Source of the DNA: Trichoplax sp. H2
Taxonomy: Eukaryota; Placozoa; Uniplacotomia; Trichoplacea
Length of the DNA: 64,000 nt
NCBI GenBank assembly: GCA_003344405.1
Contig: NOWV01000044.1
Span: forward strand, 1-64,000
Direction of reading: 5' to 3'
Part shown: positions 13,001-27,299 of the stretch, piece after piece
How the letters are laid out: each line of letters begins with the position of its first letter
Numbering within the stretch: position 1 is the first letter of the stretch
The notes under the pieces: generated by a model
Told to the model about the DNA's origin: nothing
Database searches by the model: none
Seen by the model: the letters and a program-made list of their open reading frames with translations, nothing else
Translations under genes and position numbers: made by a program

Positions 13001-16000
13001 TCCGGATAGCGTTAGCCTCTTGATTGACAATCTCTACTATCATTCATACTTATCTATTATAGTATTACATCTACTCACTTTCTAATGTTACAACAAACCA
13101 TTGATAATTTCTTATTCAGATTCGATGTTATTGATCTAATTATCATCCTGGTTCTAAATTAGATTCTAGAGTATGACATCCTTAAGCCCAAATGGCAAAT
13201 TCTATGAAATACAATTCATATCATCACCCTAGCTTTCTTTCGTCTTCTCGCATCACCATGATACGAGTAATACAGGCTTTAATGACGTTATCAAGAGCAG
13301 AAAGTGCATTAATTCCTGATAGGACGATAAGAATATTTAGTATGTAGCAAGAATCAAACGTTGAACTGCTTGTTTTACACTATACATCATCGTTTATAAA
13401 GTCATTGCCATGTCAACATTCGCAGCTTACACATATCGGTACCGTAGCTAATTGAAAACTGTACGGTTGTGAACAAAATGTATGAATTCAATCCTTAACA
13501 GTCGATTACTAAATCAAATTCTAATTATTTTTAAAATGATATTGTACGCTAATGTTCTGTAAAAGGTTAAAGGCTGTTATGCCGGATGATGTCTAGATCT
13601 GTTGCATCCACCTTAAACATAATACATTCCTAAAGCTATACGGTAACGTACCACTTACTGATCGAGCTAAATGGTCATCACATTAACTATTAACATGATC
13701 TCTGTGAATATGATAGTGAGACAATAATTGTGAAGATTTTATAATGTACTATATTTAAAAATAAATGCCTTACTTTAGTTCCAGACCTAAAGAAGACGCC
13801 AGTGTAGGTGTAAATTAGATTTATTAATCTGATTTTAAATGTTATCTTTAACGAATTGTACATAATAAGCTGATCAAAAACTATGATTAGATCTCTATGA
13901 ATTTCCTTTTCTTTATACAAATTACCTATTCAAAAATTTTATGATTTCACCATGCTCTTATTGATCAATTTTGGTAGAAGTAATAAAAGTGGCAATAAAT
14001 CCATATGAAAAACCTACAAGAATACAAACGTCTTATATCGTGTGCTGCTAAAGGTGGCAGCTATTCATTAAATTTTGTCCGCAACGGCATGTGTTACGAA
14101 TAAATTTTGCTATCATTATACTTGGATACTTTTCTGTATCTTGACTGAATCATGATTAAGTACATCATTGAAACTTTGAATTGGTATGATAGATCAAATA
14201 AAATTGAAATAGCTCTTAATTTAGGATTTGTGCTTTGCTCTGGTTAAGGCTATCGAAGCTAATATGTTGATAAATAAGTAGTATTTTCATTTTAAGTTAG
14301 ATTATTAATTTGGCCTTAAATGAGTTATAGAACAAAAAGTTCATTCTAAGTATGAATGTATACAGCTCCTTTAAAGTAATAATTAAGATGCTTAAATTAT
14401 TTTGATGATTTTGGAATAGTATTTTAATAAACATTTAATTAGGATATAATCCCAATGCTTGATGTCGTTCGTTAATATTAAGTGAGAATTTCAGCTACTT
14501 GAATAACTTCTCGTAAAGCTATTCTAGTGTTTTACTCCATATACAAGGACAACAGTAAGCTGTTTTGCTGGCTTAACAACTAAATGACCGGATAAACCTT
14601 ATCCGGTGTTTCTATATTCCCCTTCTTTAATCAGTATCTTGTACATACATTTAATTCAGAATAAAGAATCCTTTATTTTTGTTTAGCGATTGAAAAAGAT
14701 TCTTAAGTATCTCTTAATAATAATATAATACATACTAAAAAGATCATCTTATACGTAAATTGTACAAAAGAGTTGCATATATTAATAAAATTAAATACTG
14801 GTAGTATTTAAAGCAACTAACAAAGACTTTATTATAGTTTATAATCAACAATATAGTAGACTCTACGTATTTGTTCTTTGGCCTCACTAGGAAAAGCTAC
14901 CCAACTTAGTTTATGCACTACATAAATTCTCTAAGTTATCATAACTGTATTTGAAATTGTTGATAAGTGATAATATCAACAGACTTATGACCGGTAGTGA
15001 TGTCTAATTCCGATTGTATTTTTATTTGCTAAATAGGCAACATACTTTTTCTTGTTGGATATAGAGTCCATACGAATTAACGATTTCATATTATGATGAT
15101 TCCTTTCTCTTGTTTGCTAAATAGCCATCTAAATCGATGGCTATCGCCGAAATGTAGATTAGATTAAAGTTTCAAGTCTTGAATGATGAATTAATATGAT
15201 AGGCAATCATGGGTTCATTTTCCTGATTCCATTTATCTATCCTTGTATTGTCTTTTTACTTATTTGCTCATGATCATTATATTTATCACCCTGTATGGAA
15301 AATAGAATTGAAATTATAATTGCTAATTACCTCCAGTGCTGTTTTAAAATCTTCGCATGTTAGTTTCAATACTAATAAGGTTACAATTGGTGAGTGCATA
15401 AATCGCCAACAAGTTGCTTACCTACATAAATTTAATTTTTGTACTGTGTATTGCCAATCAACATTTATAACAATTATTCTACTTCCACCTTTTATCAGCT
15501 ACATTGCCTAAATATGTTAAGCATAGGTGTCTTCAGTCTTTTATTGCTGAAATTTCTTAAGAGACAATTAATCTGGAGTTTGAATGATTACCATATGAAA
15601 GCACAACTCGTATCTGATGAAAGGTAAAATGGCAAGGCATTAATTAATATGATTCATTATAGTAAGTGTTTGAGTTTTTGCTGGTATGCATATAAATGAA
15701 TCCAATATGAATATATGTCGTATCTTTCTGTATATATGCACACATATGAATAGAGCGTAGAAAAATTTTGTAATCGAATTGCTTCTACGTGAATGATTAT
15801 AAGTTATTATATTATACATAAAAAGTTTTGCATTATTTAGCTGCCCATGAACTATGGTACAGTATCTTTGTCAATGAAGAAGCAGGACGTTAAGCTAGTA
15901 CGTACAAAGTATATTACATAATATACATACAATCTAAAATAGAAAATTACTATTTTGATAGCCTTCTATTTTCAATTTATTCTCAAAACGAGATTATTTT

Positions 16001-18194
16001 ATGTGTTAGTAGTACTACTACGATTACACCCATAATCGATTTCAATCCCATTTAAATTCCCCTTATAGTAATATAGATTGCAGCTATAAACTAAACAAAT
16101 ACTGTATTTTATCTCATATAAGATTACCAATGACCCTTCTTCACCTTCATTTTCTTCTCAGGAAATGACCGTTGCTAATCTGTCCTAATTACGCAGGTTA
16201 CTAAAAACCAATGATAAACTATCGTACTTATTAAACTAGAGTAATTCACTGGTCGATAGTATCTTAAATCGTTTACTTAATCCTTAGTGCAGACGATAGA
16301 CTTAGTAGTCGACAGAATTGACTGAATATAATGCAGTATCAGTATTGACAGTGGCACGCAGATAATTACAAGATGTAGGGCACTAAACAATTTATGATAG
16401 CTTAGGATACCATGTTAGACATGATAAGAGGTAAAAGCAATTCCACTGAATTCTGGCTTACTTCCCAGTCCCCCAAAATAGAAACTTAGGAATTAATCAG
16501 GTGCCCTCATAGAACTAATATAATGATAATATGATGCTGAACAATGTTTGTTTTATAAAAAATTTCAATAAGGCCTAATTGAAAGAAAATTTTGCCAAGT
16601 TTACATATATATTGTTAGTCCCGATTGAATGATATTTATCCACTTTTAATATTAAGACATACAGACTGCAAATACTTTGCAGTTCCAAGCGAGAACATAT
16701 GTTTCTGTTTGAATTAGTAATGAATTCATCTCATTGTAAATGCACAGTAATTACCTATAGTAATACGGAATTCTAAACTGATCGACATCTATGTTAATAA
16801 CGAGCCATCCAATCATCTATTATAGATATAATTAGCAATGCTAGGATGACAATCTGAGATGGAATACTTCTCTTTCGATTTATTAGCGTTTGCTTAATGG
16901 GCGTAGTATATTAGTACGATGTATTAGCAAATGATATTCTTGATCGAATTAAATAAATGCAGTTATAACTATTTCAGCTTTACAGCAACATATGTTGCCA
17001 TATCGCACCACAAAGGCATTTTTACTAACTATACAGTGATTCTTTCTAGACTTCTTAACTCGTCTGTTAGCAAACCATCTCGACAAAAGGTTAAAAATTA
17101 TTTTACGTGATCTATTTATGCGGCCAACTATTATTACTAATTAAAGTATTTTACCAACACATCCTGCACACAATGATCAAATTTCTCTTACGTTGCTCAC
17201 TAATCCAATATTAATCATAATATTAAACATCTAATGGCTATTGCTAGTGATAGATCCTATATCAAGTCTATCATAGTAACTGATTCTCGAGCAAGACATT
17301 CGACAGTAGGCCATGTGAACATCTGATCACTTATAATTAATAATTAAAGCTACTATTATTTTAGGAGAGAAAATCATTGTTTAAACTAACAAGTTTATTC
17401 TTATGATATCACACTCTTACAATACCAGGATGAGTGATTCTATAGAAAGGAGATCGAATATATTAAGCAACAAACTACCATCCAATAGAAATCAAAGTTA
17501 ATACAGTGTAGAGGGCTTTTACTGTACTCGAATTGCCTTGTCGGCCATCTTGTCGCATTTACTTGGCAAGTTAGATAGATTATCATTGCATTTAGTGCTT
17601 GTACAATAAGGAATAAGAACTTTTAGTAGTTAAGCATAGAGAATAATATCTTATTAGTTAGTGCAGACAGTCAAGAATTCTGCTAGCTAATTTACACAAT
17701 TGGAAAGAAATGAATATCGAACATTGAATTTTGGATCTTAGAGTAACTTGTTATAATTCCAGAGCCATTGAATCGTTCGTCATAGCTGCTACTTATACTT
17801 ATAAATCGGCACTAAAAACTGGAATAGGGATAAAAAATCTGGTCAGTTACTGCTCTATTAATTAAAAATTTGTAATTCTATGACGCTATCGATTACTTAA
17901 ACTTTCCGCAAATAAAATGATTATTACTTTCCTTAAAATATAGATTCGATATTCCAGATTATCAAATTTGCTAATTGTGAAAGAAGCTTAACCATCATTC
18001 TGTCACTTATTCTTTACTTAATTACTTTGTTGAATGATCTTGATGACATTACTATTAATTCTTTCATTGGCATAAACCCTGCGATTATTTGTTGGAATAA
18101 TACTGCCTATCCAAGTGTTAATAGAAAGTTATGGAATTGACATACAAATATTAATAACTTTTTAGCCTGAAGTAAACCTCAAAATTGATTCCAT
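10066..18194. other. Spacer between divergent SLC6 and KIAA0513 genes
   Basis: I see no gene in this 8.1 kb. It lies between the 5' ends of a minus-strand and a plus-strand gene, so it must hold both promoters, but no element stands out. The open frames (for example 10874-11104 and 15320-15511) have the residue bias of random AT-rich DNA. A diverged tandem duplication lies at about 12567-12750. Confidence 0.45.
12567..12750. repeat. Diverged tandem duplication, period about 103 bp
   Basis: The left copy carries TTGCTTCATTCATCTTTTAGT and then CTTAATGAATTACAGAGG. The right copy carries TTGCTCCGTTCATTTTTTAATGT and then CTTAATGAATTGGAATGG. Both are followed by similar AAACTAAACTTA / GAACTCAACCTTA segments. 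It is intergenic, with no sign of a terminal inverted repeat. Confidence 0.65.
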
Positions 18195-21100
18195 ATGGAT
18201 TATAATAAAATTTTACAAAGCAAGACAATTCAAGATATTTACAACAAGAATCCAAATCGAAGCAGTATTGCTACAACAGCTTCAGCAACATCGACTGGCC
18301 AATCTTTAGAGATCAATATCTATCGTGAAGATGGTCGACTTCGACATCATAGTGATACGCGAGCTAGTACAACAGATAGCTTTGATCTCAATAATCCAGA
18401 TAGTCCTGGATATAAATCATCGCTTCAATTTAAACATCAAGCTGATAATAAAGAAGAAGAGGATCCTAATCTGCTATCACCATCACCTTTTCTTCCTGAT
18501 GATGATTGGGCTAGTGCTTGTGACGGTAGTATTCATGATAGCGAGGATGAGGAGGGAACGTTTCATTCAGCAATATCAGTCCAATGTCTACATCAATTGG
18601 ATGATGAAGAGGATTTAATCTCATCTGATAGTAGTGAAGAATGTCGTCGCTACATGGCTAATCTCGTCGATCGATTGTATAACGAAAGGTAAGTCAATAC
18701 TAAAGCCTCAGTATAGAATCGATTCTCTATTGCCATCGACATTTCTATTCTGATTATAATATCTTGATAACCGAAAGAACTTACAATGAATTTATTGTAA
18801 GGAGGTCCAACTACGACCAGGAGAAGTTTATCATATGTTAGTGTTATTAATTATCAATGAAGCATCTAAATAATTGAGGATTAGTAATCTCCGGTATTAT
18901 CATCAAGTGATTTCCTTGTTATGGTAACTGTTTATTTCCTGATATGCTTTATATTTGATTAGGGCACTAAACATACGAGTATATATCATTAGCGATAAGT
19001 AATCCTTCCATTTTCCAATTAGTAATGACTTCGGTATCATAATGGCTGCATCATTTTTTAAACCGGTTCCTTTGGCTCCGATGATGAGCATATTTTTGAA
19101 TTGGAGATTAGCAATCTGTTATTTTTCCTGACAAAATTGAACTCTATTCTTTTCTCCATACTTGTTTATGAAGTTATTACTATTCTATCTATCCAAATAG
19201 ATAGTAATATCATCATTGTAGGATGCTCACAATGAATGGAGAGAATAGCAGCGAGATATTAATGTCTCTCAACTGATTATAAGTCATCAATACGTTATTT
19301 AGTTTTTATGACCAGAATACATATGAGGTTCTCAAGTAGTATCGGTATTCTCCAGCATCCATCTAATCTTTGAGTAAATAGGATATTTTAATCAATTATA
19401 GGCCATTGATAAAACAATTAGTATCGGATACCGGTATCAGATATGAATTCATCTAAGTGAATAGAGTAATGATTAATTGCCTTGAAAACTTTACCTTAGT
19501 TTAGTAGTAAAGACAAACTATTATGAAACCTAATGGCTTGGAAGTCGTTTCAAAACGGAAGCATCTTGAGCCAGAAAAAAGTTTTTCTTTTGGCTCAGTT
19601 ACATATCGTCTAGTATGATCATTTTTGTCTACAGTAGGAACTCTTCATACCCTAAAAGTTACAATCAGCTTCTATTATAGTTAATAATATGGATATTTAA
19701 GCGCCATTTGAGTCAAAAGCGCTATCCTTTTGATCCAGGCGTAAAAATTGATAGCAAGTTTTATCCTATTCTAACATGTAATAAGCAATTTCTGTTATAG
19801 CTATTAGTCTGGATACCATTTTCAAAGACAACACCGTTTTGAGTAGCAGTAACCTTCTATCGATCTATTACAAGGATCTTATTTAATAGATTGCTTATGA
19901 GCTCGTCATGTCATGCCAAGTTTAAAGCTTGCATGCTGTCTCACAAACACGCTATTTGATATAGGTCATAAAGACTTTTCATTGGAAATAGATCGAACTG
20001 AGACTAGTTAGTCTACCCTTGTGATTTCTTCACATTGGATGGTTGAATTTCTTTAAACTCATGATTTTAACTTAGAGTTTCATTTTTGTACTAGTACCAG
20101 GTACTGATCTTGTTTAATAACTTGCTCATGGGTTCGTCTTGCTTTAACAAGTTTAAAGCTTGTATGCTGGTATGCTGTTTCACAGTACACTATTTGACGG
20201 GGGTTATAAAGATTTTTGCATTGGAAATAAATGAACAAAGACTAGTTAGTCTACATTTGCAATTGCTTCACTTTGGATGCTTAAATTTATTTTAAATCGT
20301 GACTTTAATATTGAGTTTAAAGTTTCATTTTTATACCAATACTTAGTATCAGTAAAGACTTTTACCCTTTTTCTAAACTGATGTCAGTTGAGAGGTTGAA
20401 ATACTTGTATTTGAAACTAGTTTCTTCTTCAAAATGCTTTTAGAGGCAATTTTGTTACATAATGTCGTAGAATCAGCCTATAAGGTTACTAATTCAGAAT
20501 GATTTCACACGCCTTGCTTCCCGAAACATGACAGAAATTTCTGCTCTTTTTGACACGATCTAGCCATAAAATTAGTATTTGACCATCGTTTCTTTACTGC
20601 ATTGACAGTCGGTGTTTTTTCGTGGTCATGCAAGCTTAGGGACATTTTTATTCTGTATTTATTAAGGTATTTCTTTCCCTATATTTAGAGTAAAAGTGAT
20701 TACACGATTTATAGACTGGAGATAGTCAAGTTTTTTTCCTGTAATTAGGCATTTATTAGCCTACAATACTCATTCTTTCTTAGTTTAGAGCATCACTTAA
20801 TATTGCTATACTGAAAGAATGGTATTTATATTTGCAGGGAGACCATTTCGCCTGATGAAAAGGCAACGTTTCTATTCTGGTGTAAGGTAATATATTTCGG
20901 AGTACAATTAGGTGGCTCTGTTTGCTTTTCTATAGAATCTTGCGGATTTATCCAGTATATATTTATTATTTATATTTAAAAATACTGCGGAATGGATTGG
21001 TATATTTATCACGTAAAATTTAGAGATATATCAAGCTAAGTAATATCGGCAGAAGAATAGATAAATTAGCTTTAGTTATTAGTAATATAATAATAATCTG

Positions 21101-23573
21101 TCTTCAATAACAGCTAATTTCAAGATTATTTATCTGCTTAAATAAATTTAGTTTTGTCGTTACCTTAAGTTTATTAGGAGCAAAAACAAATCAGTACACA
21201 CAAAATCAGCTGTTAATCTAGTTAAAAACTAGGTACGAGTATTGATAAGTATGGTTGTATAATTTCATTTAGGGAGGAAGTGGCCGTGGATGGTTCGCTT
21301 ACTATGTCGATAGCAAGGTTTATAATTAATATATAAAAGAATTAAATTTTCAGCCTGGCTATTTGATATTTAAAAACTTTTTTGTATCGAATATTAATAT
21401 AAAAGCGACTGAAATTAAAAGTTTATTTCCATCTGCTTTTAACTTTAGCGTGCTGAATATAAGCGTGTTTCGGAAAAATCCTTTAACCAACTTGTGACCT
21501 ATTTCACATTAGTATTATTAGAGTGAGTATTTAGAAAGAAATAGAAATGACGAAGCTAAGAAACTTGTATTTTTGCTGACAACTTCGCCAATTTTAGGGT
21601 AGTCGATGAAGTATCGAATTTGAATTGATAAGGCATTAAATTACTATAAAGTTCTTATTCTCTCTACAAAGATTTACAGTTTTTCGCACAAATTATAACT
21701 AGTAATAAATCAGATGTACGTACTGATGTAAATCGATGCACATAATTCATTCGTTATCCCTCATGAATGTCATAGCAAATTTGCATACATGCCTAGCCCT
21801 ATTAATTGCACTATCAATGCAACCAAGTTGCCTTCTAAATTTATTCGAAGATCTCTTGAAAAGGTTAAACTGTTAGGTATTTTAACGTAGATAACTGCAG
21901 CAATATACTTGAAAAAAGTTAAGTTAGGAATTTTATCCCTAGAAATAATTGCCTTTCATGAAGATTCAATATTTCTACCTTGTCTCGCAACAGTTTTATG
22001 ATATTTTATAATTGGTTTAATAAAATTCTGTTCTTACTTTGTCAGATTTACTGTAATCCATGGTTACAACTATAAATAAACCGAGCTAAACTTGAATACA
22101 ATCTTGATCTCTCATTTCATTCCTAAAGGTGTAAAACTATTGGCGATTTTTATCCAGCAAAACTACTTTTACAGATGTGTTTTACTTTTTATCATGAATA
22201 TACCCTACGTAAGTATTTACGCATATTAAGACCATTGCTATACCTGTTCTTGATATCACGGTTGGTAGTATTTTATATTCTCTCTTTCATTAAATTATGT
22301 AACTGTTAGGTCGAGCCAAGCATAGAGAATATCTTTATGAAGCGTTGAGAAGTCATCCGATATGGTATTCAAAGCTAATATTCTTTGAATATTAAAGTAC
22401 TACAATAGATCAATGGTATAGAGAAGAAATTAAATGAGTTGCTTCTAACATGTAGGACCCAGTTAGGATTTTGGAATGCCACATTTTTGCATGCTGTGCA
22501 TAAGGAGCGAGCCTATCGAAGTCCCGTACCGATGTAAGTACTTAATATATAATTAATATAGTGATAGGGTGCTATACGATATTATAGATTCAACATCGAA
22601 AATTCAAATACTACACAATAGTATAAATAAATGCTTAGAACACTTTTTAAATGGATAGTATTAAAATTTTTTTGAAAATACTGAAAAGTATTAATATAAG
22701 TCTTCGAAGATTATTAATTGCATAAATAAGTGATGAAATAAACTTTGCATATGTAGAATAGAATCGCACTTTGAGCCGATATTATTATCAGCTTATTAAA
22801 GCAAGTATAAGAAAATTTCCAGAATTTCTACCATTTGATTCATTAATTATAGTGTCTAATTAACTGAAAGGGACAAAATTTGACGTAGTCAATTTGTAAT
22901 TGACTAAGTAAAGCAATCATACAATCTTGCTGTCAAGAAAAAGATTGGCAATATAATTGTTTTAGTCTATAATTTGTCTAATTTTTATATAATTCTCAGC
23001 ATTAATTATCTTTTCATTTAGAGCTGTATGGTCTCAGTTATCAAATGAAGAGCGTAAAGAATTGGAAATGTGTGATAAAAATATAGCGTTTGGTCAATTG
23101 GGGTATATTGTCATTCTATTAAGCATCTCTACAGTACATATCTACCTTTATATTTACTTTAATTAAAATCTAGTTTAAACGTTATGTACATTTTCTTTAT
23201 CCCTACTCCTTAGGAGTTTGACTATGAACATGGTAAGGCTAGGATTATCTGTCGAATTTGTAACGGAGTTTGCCAAAAAAATGGCAATTATTAGCAACTT
23301 AGATTTTGGTAAGTTAAGTGATTATTAAGAATATGATATCATTACAATTACTAAAGAATCTTTGATTTGCTTAATATATTTAGTTAAACTTGATGAGTTT
23401 CTTAAAATATCGGTACAATAACTGATCCTGGATTTATGCTGGTTAACATAAGATTTTAATATGTAAATTTCGGTTTTGTAGAACAATTAGAAATGCTTGA
23501 AGAAAGTATTAAAAATATGGCAATTAATGGTAATATTCTTTACAATGCTAAACTAGAACTATTATTTTCTTAG
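18195..23573 (+). CDS. KIAA0513: KIAA0513 homologue (SBF2-domain protein)
   Basis: Coding exons: 18195-18688, 20838-20886, 21273-21317, 21449-21522, 22129-22208, 22310-22364, 22456-22533, 23022-23102, 23214-23308, 23482-23573. They give 380 residues (human about 411). Residues 1-150 are acidic, Ser-rich and probably disordered. From about 155 the sequence follows human KIAA0513: ISPDEKATFLFWCK, GGSGRGWFAYYV, FNQLVTYFTLVLLE, KLLLQMCFTFYHE, YEALRSHPIW, LGFWNATFLHAVHKER, and NIAFGQLG with MNMVRLGLS. From memory, this region belongs to the SBF2 family also found in myotubularin-related MTMR5/13. The human protein is cytoplasmic, its role is poorly defined, and no catalytic motif is visible. The last exon contains an alternative donor (AATG|GTAATA, about 23530), so another C-terminus is possible. 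Confidence 0.9.
18689..20837 (+). other. Long first intron of KIAA0513
   Basis: At 2.1 kb this intron is by far the longest in the gene. It holds a 231-bp tandem duplication (19876-20340) and a short AT-rich hairpin at about 19568-19596, whose arms end in GAGCCA and TGGCTC. I see no nested gene. The minus-strand frame at 18903-19091 looks like chance. Confidence 0.6.
19876..20340. repeat. Tandem duplication with 231-bp period in KIAA0513 intron 1
   Basis: Two diverged copies start ATCTTATTTAATAG (19876) and ATCTTGTTTAATAA (20107). Both run through AAGTTTAAAGCTTG, then TTGGAAATA, ACTAGTTAGTCTAC and GTTTCATTTTT. The similarity spans the whole period, which points to a single tandem duplication of intronic DNA followed by drift. 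Confidence 0.8.
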
Positions 23574-25294
23574 TATATTTAATCTACCTAACTAGAAAGT
23601 CCACAATGGCCTAGACCAAGATTTTAAATATAATACCTGTGCTTAAAGTTTGAGTTAACTTTACGTAATAACAATCTAAACAAGATAGAATCAGGGCGAG
23701 TAAGAAATCTTTACTTATTCTGTCATCATTTCAAAAATTCAATCATAGTATTTAACTATAAACTAAGTACTTCGTGCTCATATATATAGTACATTATATC
23801 GCGAGTATCCAATAAAATAGTTTACCGAAGTAATATTTAGATTAGTCGTCATGTGTACGTGCATACGTATATATCTTGAAGCAAAATTGGCTTCCACTAT
23901 CAATATTATCGTAAATAATACAGTTTGAGGGGAAATGATAGTAAGCCATCAATAATAAATTTTGATTCCTTCATTATAGAAAAGAAAAGTATAAATCAAT
24001 CAAACCGTTAACCCCATCCACTTCGAGTAGCCAAGCCAGCCCTTGCTTTTTTATCATTGTGAAGTGTTTAAACAAATTATCTATGTAATTTTGGATTGGT
24101 TATGAAATTATTGATAAAACTGATTGGCGACATGAGCAAAGATGTTCATTAATCATAGTTTGTATCCTTATTACTATCAGTGATTGTAATTTTTAGTACA
24201 ACGGCATAGAATGAACAACAAAGCGAGCAAATATATTCAATATCATATTCTAATAGATTAAATATTATTTATGTTTATCCTGCACTAACGTTTGCGCTAA
24301 AACTATTAATTCAGAGCTTCTCTAACGCTTTGATGGCATAGAGCAATTTCATTAAAGCTAATATATTGTCAGTATACGCCCAGATATAAAATTCAAATTC
24401 AAACGTTTGAATTGAAATGAAAGTATATCATTTGTACTGTATTATATCTAAACTATTTTTGATTTTTTTTCAATTTTTTAACTATTTATTCCGCAGTAAT
24501 TTTATAATCGAGTGTTGATGCACTTTAGCTGGTCGAAATATTTATAAATTGTTGTATTTATATCTAGCTCAAAGTGCTCATTTCAAAGATTACTTACGGC
24601 TTTAAAACTATATTTAAATGGCCAGACTAAATGTACGCAATCGCTAAACCAAATATAAATTATTTATTTTACAAATGAATAAAAGAGCTTGACATATTGA
24701 ATAAAAATTGTTGCTATTTCAATGTTATGGTCAGAACAATCGCAAAAGATCAGGTTGACATTAATTCGGCATTGTGATTGCCTTTAGTAATTCGTTGCGA
24801 AAAAGCAGTGCAATGCCGAAGCTATAATGCAAGCACATTAGTTTGAAGTAGATTCAAGTTATATCGATGCTACAATTACAGCGTGTTTAGCATCAAAGGC
24901 AGAAAAATCATGTCCCTTTCATTTTTTGAACATAGAATAAAGAGTTGAGCCAAGAAGTGTATGGCTGGCATGGTCATTACATGATACAGATTATGCTAAC
25001 GATGCTATGAATTAAAATAATGTCAGAAATACAATATCAAGAAAGTCAGTAAAGTTGCACATGTTATAAGCATTTTTAAGCAAATGACTTATTCCTAGCT
25101 AACAATTATTCGGTACATCATCCAACTAAAGATTTTATGGATACTTTGTGACTCACTGACTTTAAGTCCAGTCCAGGACTAGACTGTGCTGAAATCTATT
25201 ATTGTGAGTTACGATAATTAATTATAATTACTATTTCAAGTAAGTATTAATTTGGTAATATTTTATCTCTGTTAGGTTGCCTATACAATTCAGG
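23574..25294. other. Spacer between convergent KIAA0513 and TMEM143
   Basis: This 1.7 kb lies between the 3' ends of two convergent genes and presumably holds both 3' UTRs. I see no further gene, repeat or clear polyadenylation signal worth calling. Confidence 0.5.
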
Positions 25295-27143
25295 CTAATT
25301 TAGTTTCATTTGCTTCTTAAATAAGTCATCAGTTTTAATATCAAATGAAATTGTACCAGCTGATAATGACTGTAATTGTATGATTGCTTGGTCGACAGGA
25401 ATAGCATAGATAAAATCTCCATCTTGACGAATAAGTCCAAGTTGCATTAATCGTTGTATAGCATCGGCTGCATTGAACTGAAGATTAATATCAAATTGGG
25501 CTTTAATCCAATCCGATACTTGGCTCTCTACTAAGTCGACAGTCGTCCTACCTATCGGTCTGGCAATACTAGATGAATTGACATTGGTTGCATTTGACAA
25601 TAAAATCACATAAACTAAGATCGCTTCTTTAACAATTTCATCATTAGCTCGATCCGTTAACAAGGCTAATACGCCACGATTATTAGCAATATTTTTATAA
25701 TATAGAAGAGAGGACCAATTGACCAAATAAGCGTTGCGTTTGTTAGTGTATGCATTGTATCCGTTTAAAGCCATTACAGCAGCTACTCCAGCTGCAACCC
25801 AAACTGTGTTCACGATAGGATACTGAGCTAGCGCTGAGACAGATTTTGCAAGTAGGCTTATACCGCTAACACCTACTGATGCCATAATAAATCTTCGAGT
25901 ATTTTTACCCATTTTAATCTTAAAATCTGGTATTAATGCTTGCAGGTTATCTTTAGGAATGTCCTTGAAAACTTTTAATGTTAACTTTTTATCGGATTTG
26001 GAACGTAAAATTGCAACCACACGGCGATATTGTTCCGGTGGCATAACATTCCTGATCTTATAATACATAATATCCATCATTCGAGAGTACAACGAGCGGT
26101 GAACATCGTGTATCCTTTCTCGTCCTCTCGCCCATAAGTCCAAGACCTCATATTTGGATGCGTCAGCAACAACCGATATGCTACTGCTTTTATGTTCTTG
26201 TAAAGATTTCTCTACGACAGCAGAAGGTATCTTGTAAAAGTTGGCCTTTTCTAATAAATGGGAGACATGCCTTATTAGCCAAAATTCATTATCGAGTATT
26301 TCATTACGAGATAAACGACGAATGGCTTTGGTATCTTTGTCAGGATCAATACCGTCATATAAATCCTAAAAAAGCAATTCACATCAATAAGTAACATCTT
26401 TGATTGATTTTTGTCCCTAAAGTTTTTAATGATTACTACTGGTGCTATCAGCGTCATCAAGAACATTTGATAGTTATGTTGTTATAGAAGTCATTGAAAC
26501 TCTTTGATATTTATATTCTGCTATACAATTACTTTTGATCTATAACAAATGTTGTATGTACAATCGTAGATTCGTTATTCATTTTATACAAGTATATGAT
26601 AGAATGATTTAGACTATTAAAATTAGGCCTGCCAATTTAATGATAGCTAGTAGTAAAGCTATGTTGTGCTATCTAGGTTCCGCTTCAAGCGTGAACGCTT
26701 AGCAGTTTCGACATGCTTGTCCATTTGCACGTGTAGATTACCTTGAGCTCCTCTAGGATGCGATTGGATTGTTTGGTTATTGCATCTTCTAGCGTTAATG
26801 CCAGCTGGTCAAAATTTGCCTTTTCTTCTGAGGACAACAACTGGGGATTTTGATAAATATATCGGACAAGTGCACGTCTTGTGACAGGAATAAAGCGCTC
26901 AACATCGTACGAAGCAACGACGGATTGATCGATTGCATCATCCTTTGCTGCAACCTGTGTGGTTTGAGGACGATGCAAGCTAACGTTTAATTCTGTTTTA
27001 TCGATCGGTTCATCCACTTTATCCTTAGCATGCTTTCTTACAGCTGACGATAGCGTTCTGACATTATAAACTGGCTTAATACCAGAGCTATTCCTCAACT
27101 GACGCAGTGAGCGAAATAAAGTAAGGCGAGCGCAGTTGGCCAT
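25295..27143 (-). CDS. TMEM143: TMEM143 homologue, mitochondrial membrane protein (DUF3754)
   Basis: There are two coding exons, 27143-26742 and 26365-25295, giving 490 residues (human 459). The N-terminus (MANCARLTLFRSLRQLR and on) is basic and free of acidic residues for about 35 positions, as expected of a mitochondrial targeting peptide. Matches to human TMEM143 include RFIPVTRRALVRYIYQ, DPDKDT, LTLKVFKDIPKDNLQALIPD and the LLYYKNIANNRG..LALL segment. Two hydrophobic stretches near residues 293-314 and 318-338 form the membrane anchor. The family's biochemical function is unknown, and no catalytic motif is seen. The gene is divergent from the first DYNLRB gene and convergent with KIAA0513. 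The ATG at 27143 is chosen because it starts the targeting peptide. Confidence 0.92.
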
Positions 27144-27299
27144 TATTTCATCCTATCTTGGGGCAAGATCAGGGTGTGAAAGAATACACAGTACTGTATC
27201 GTTGTTGGCAATTGATCAATTAAGCTGATAGCAACACTTTGGGGTAGCTACTATATAACTACTCTATCGATAAATTATGGATTATTCCAATCCAAAGCT
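27144..27299. promoter_or_regulatory. Likely TMEM143 promoter / 5' flank
   Basis: This short unique stretch lies between the TMEM143 start codon and the GTAC-rich repeat block. Promoter identity is inferred from position only; I see no defined element. Confidence 0.3.

Noticed and set aside
19568-19596. Hairpin GAGCCA...TGGCTC considered as a microRNA precursor or MITE end.
   Set aside because: The stem is short and mostly A/T pairs, and there is no matching second terminus or target-site duplication.
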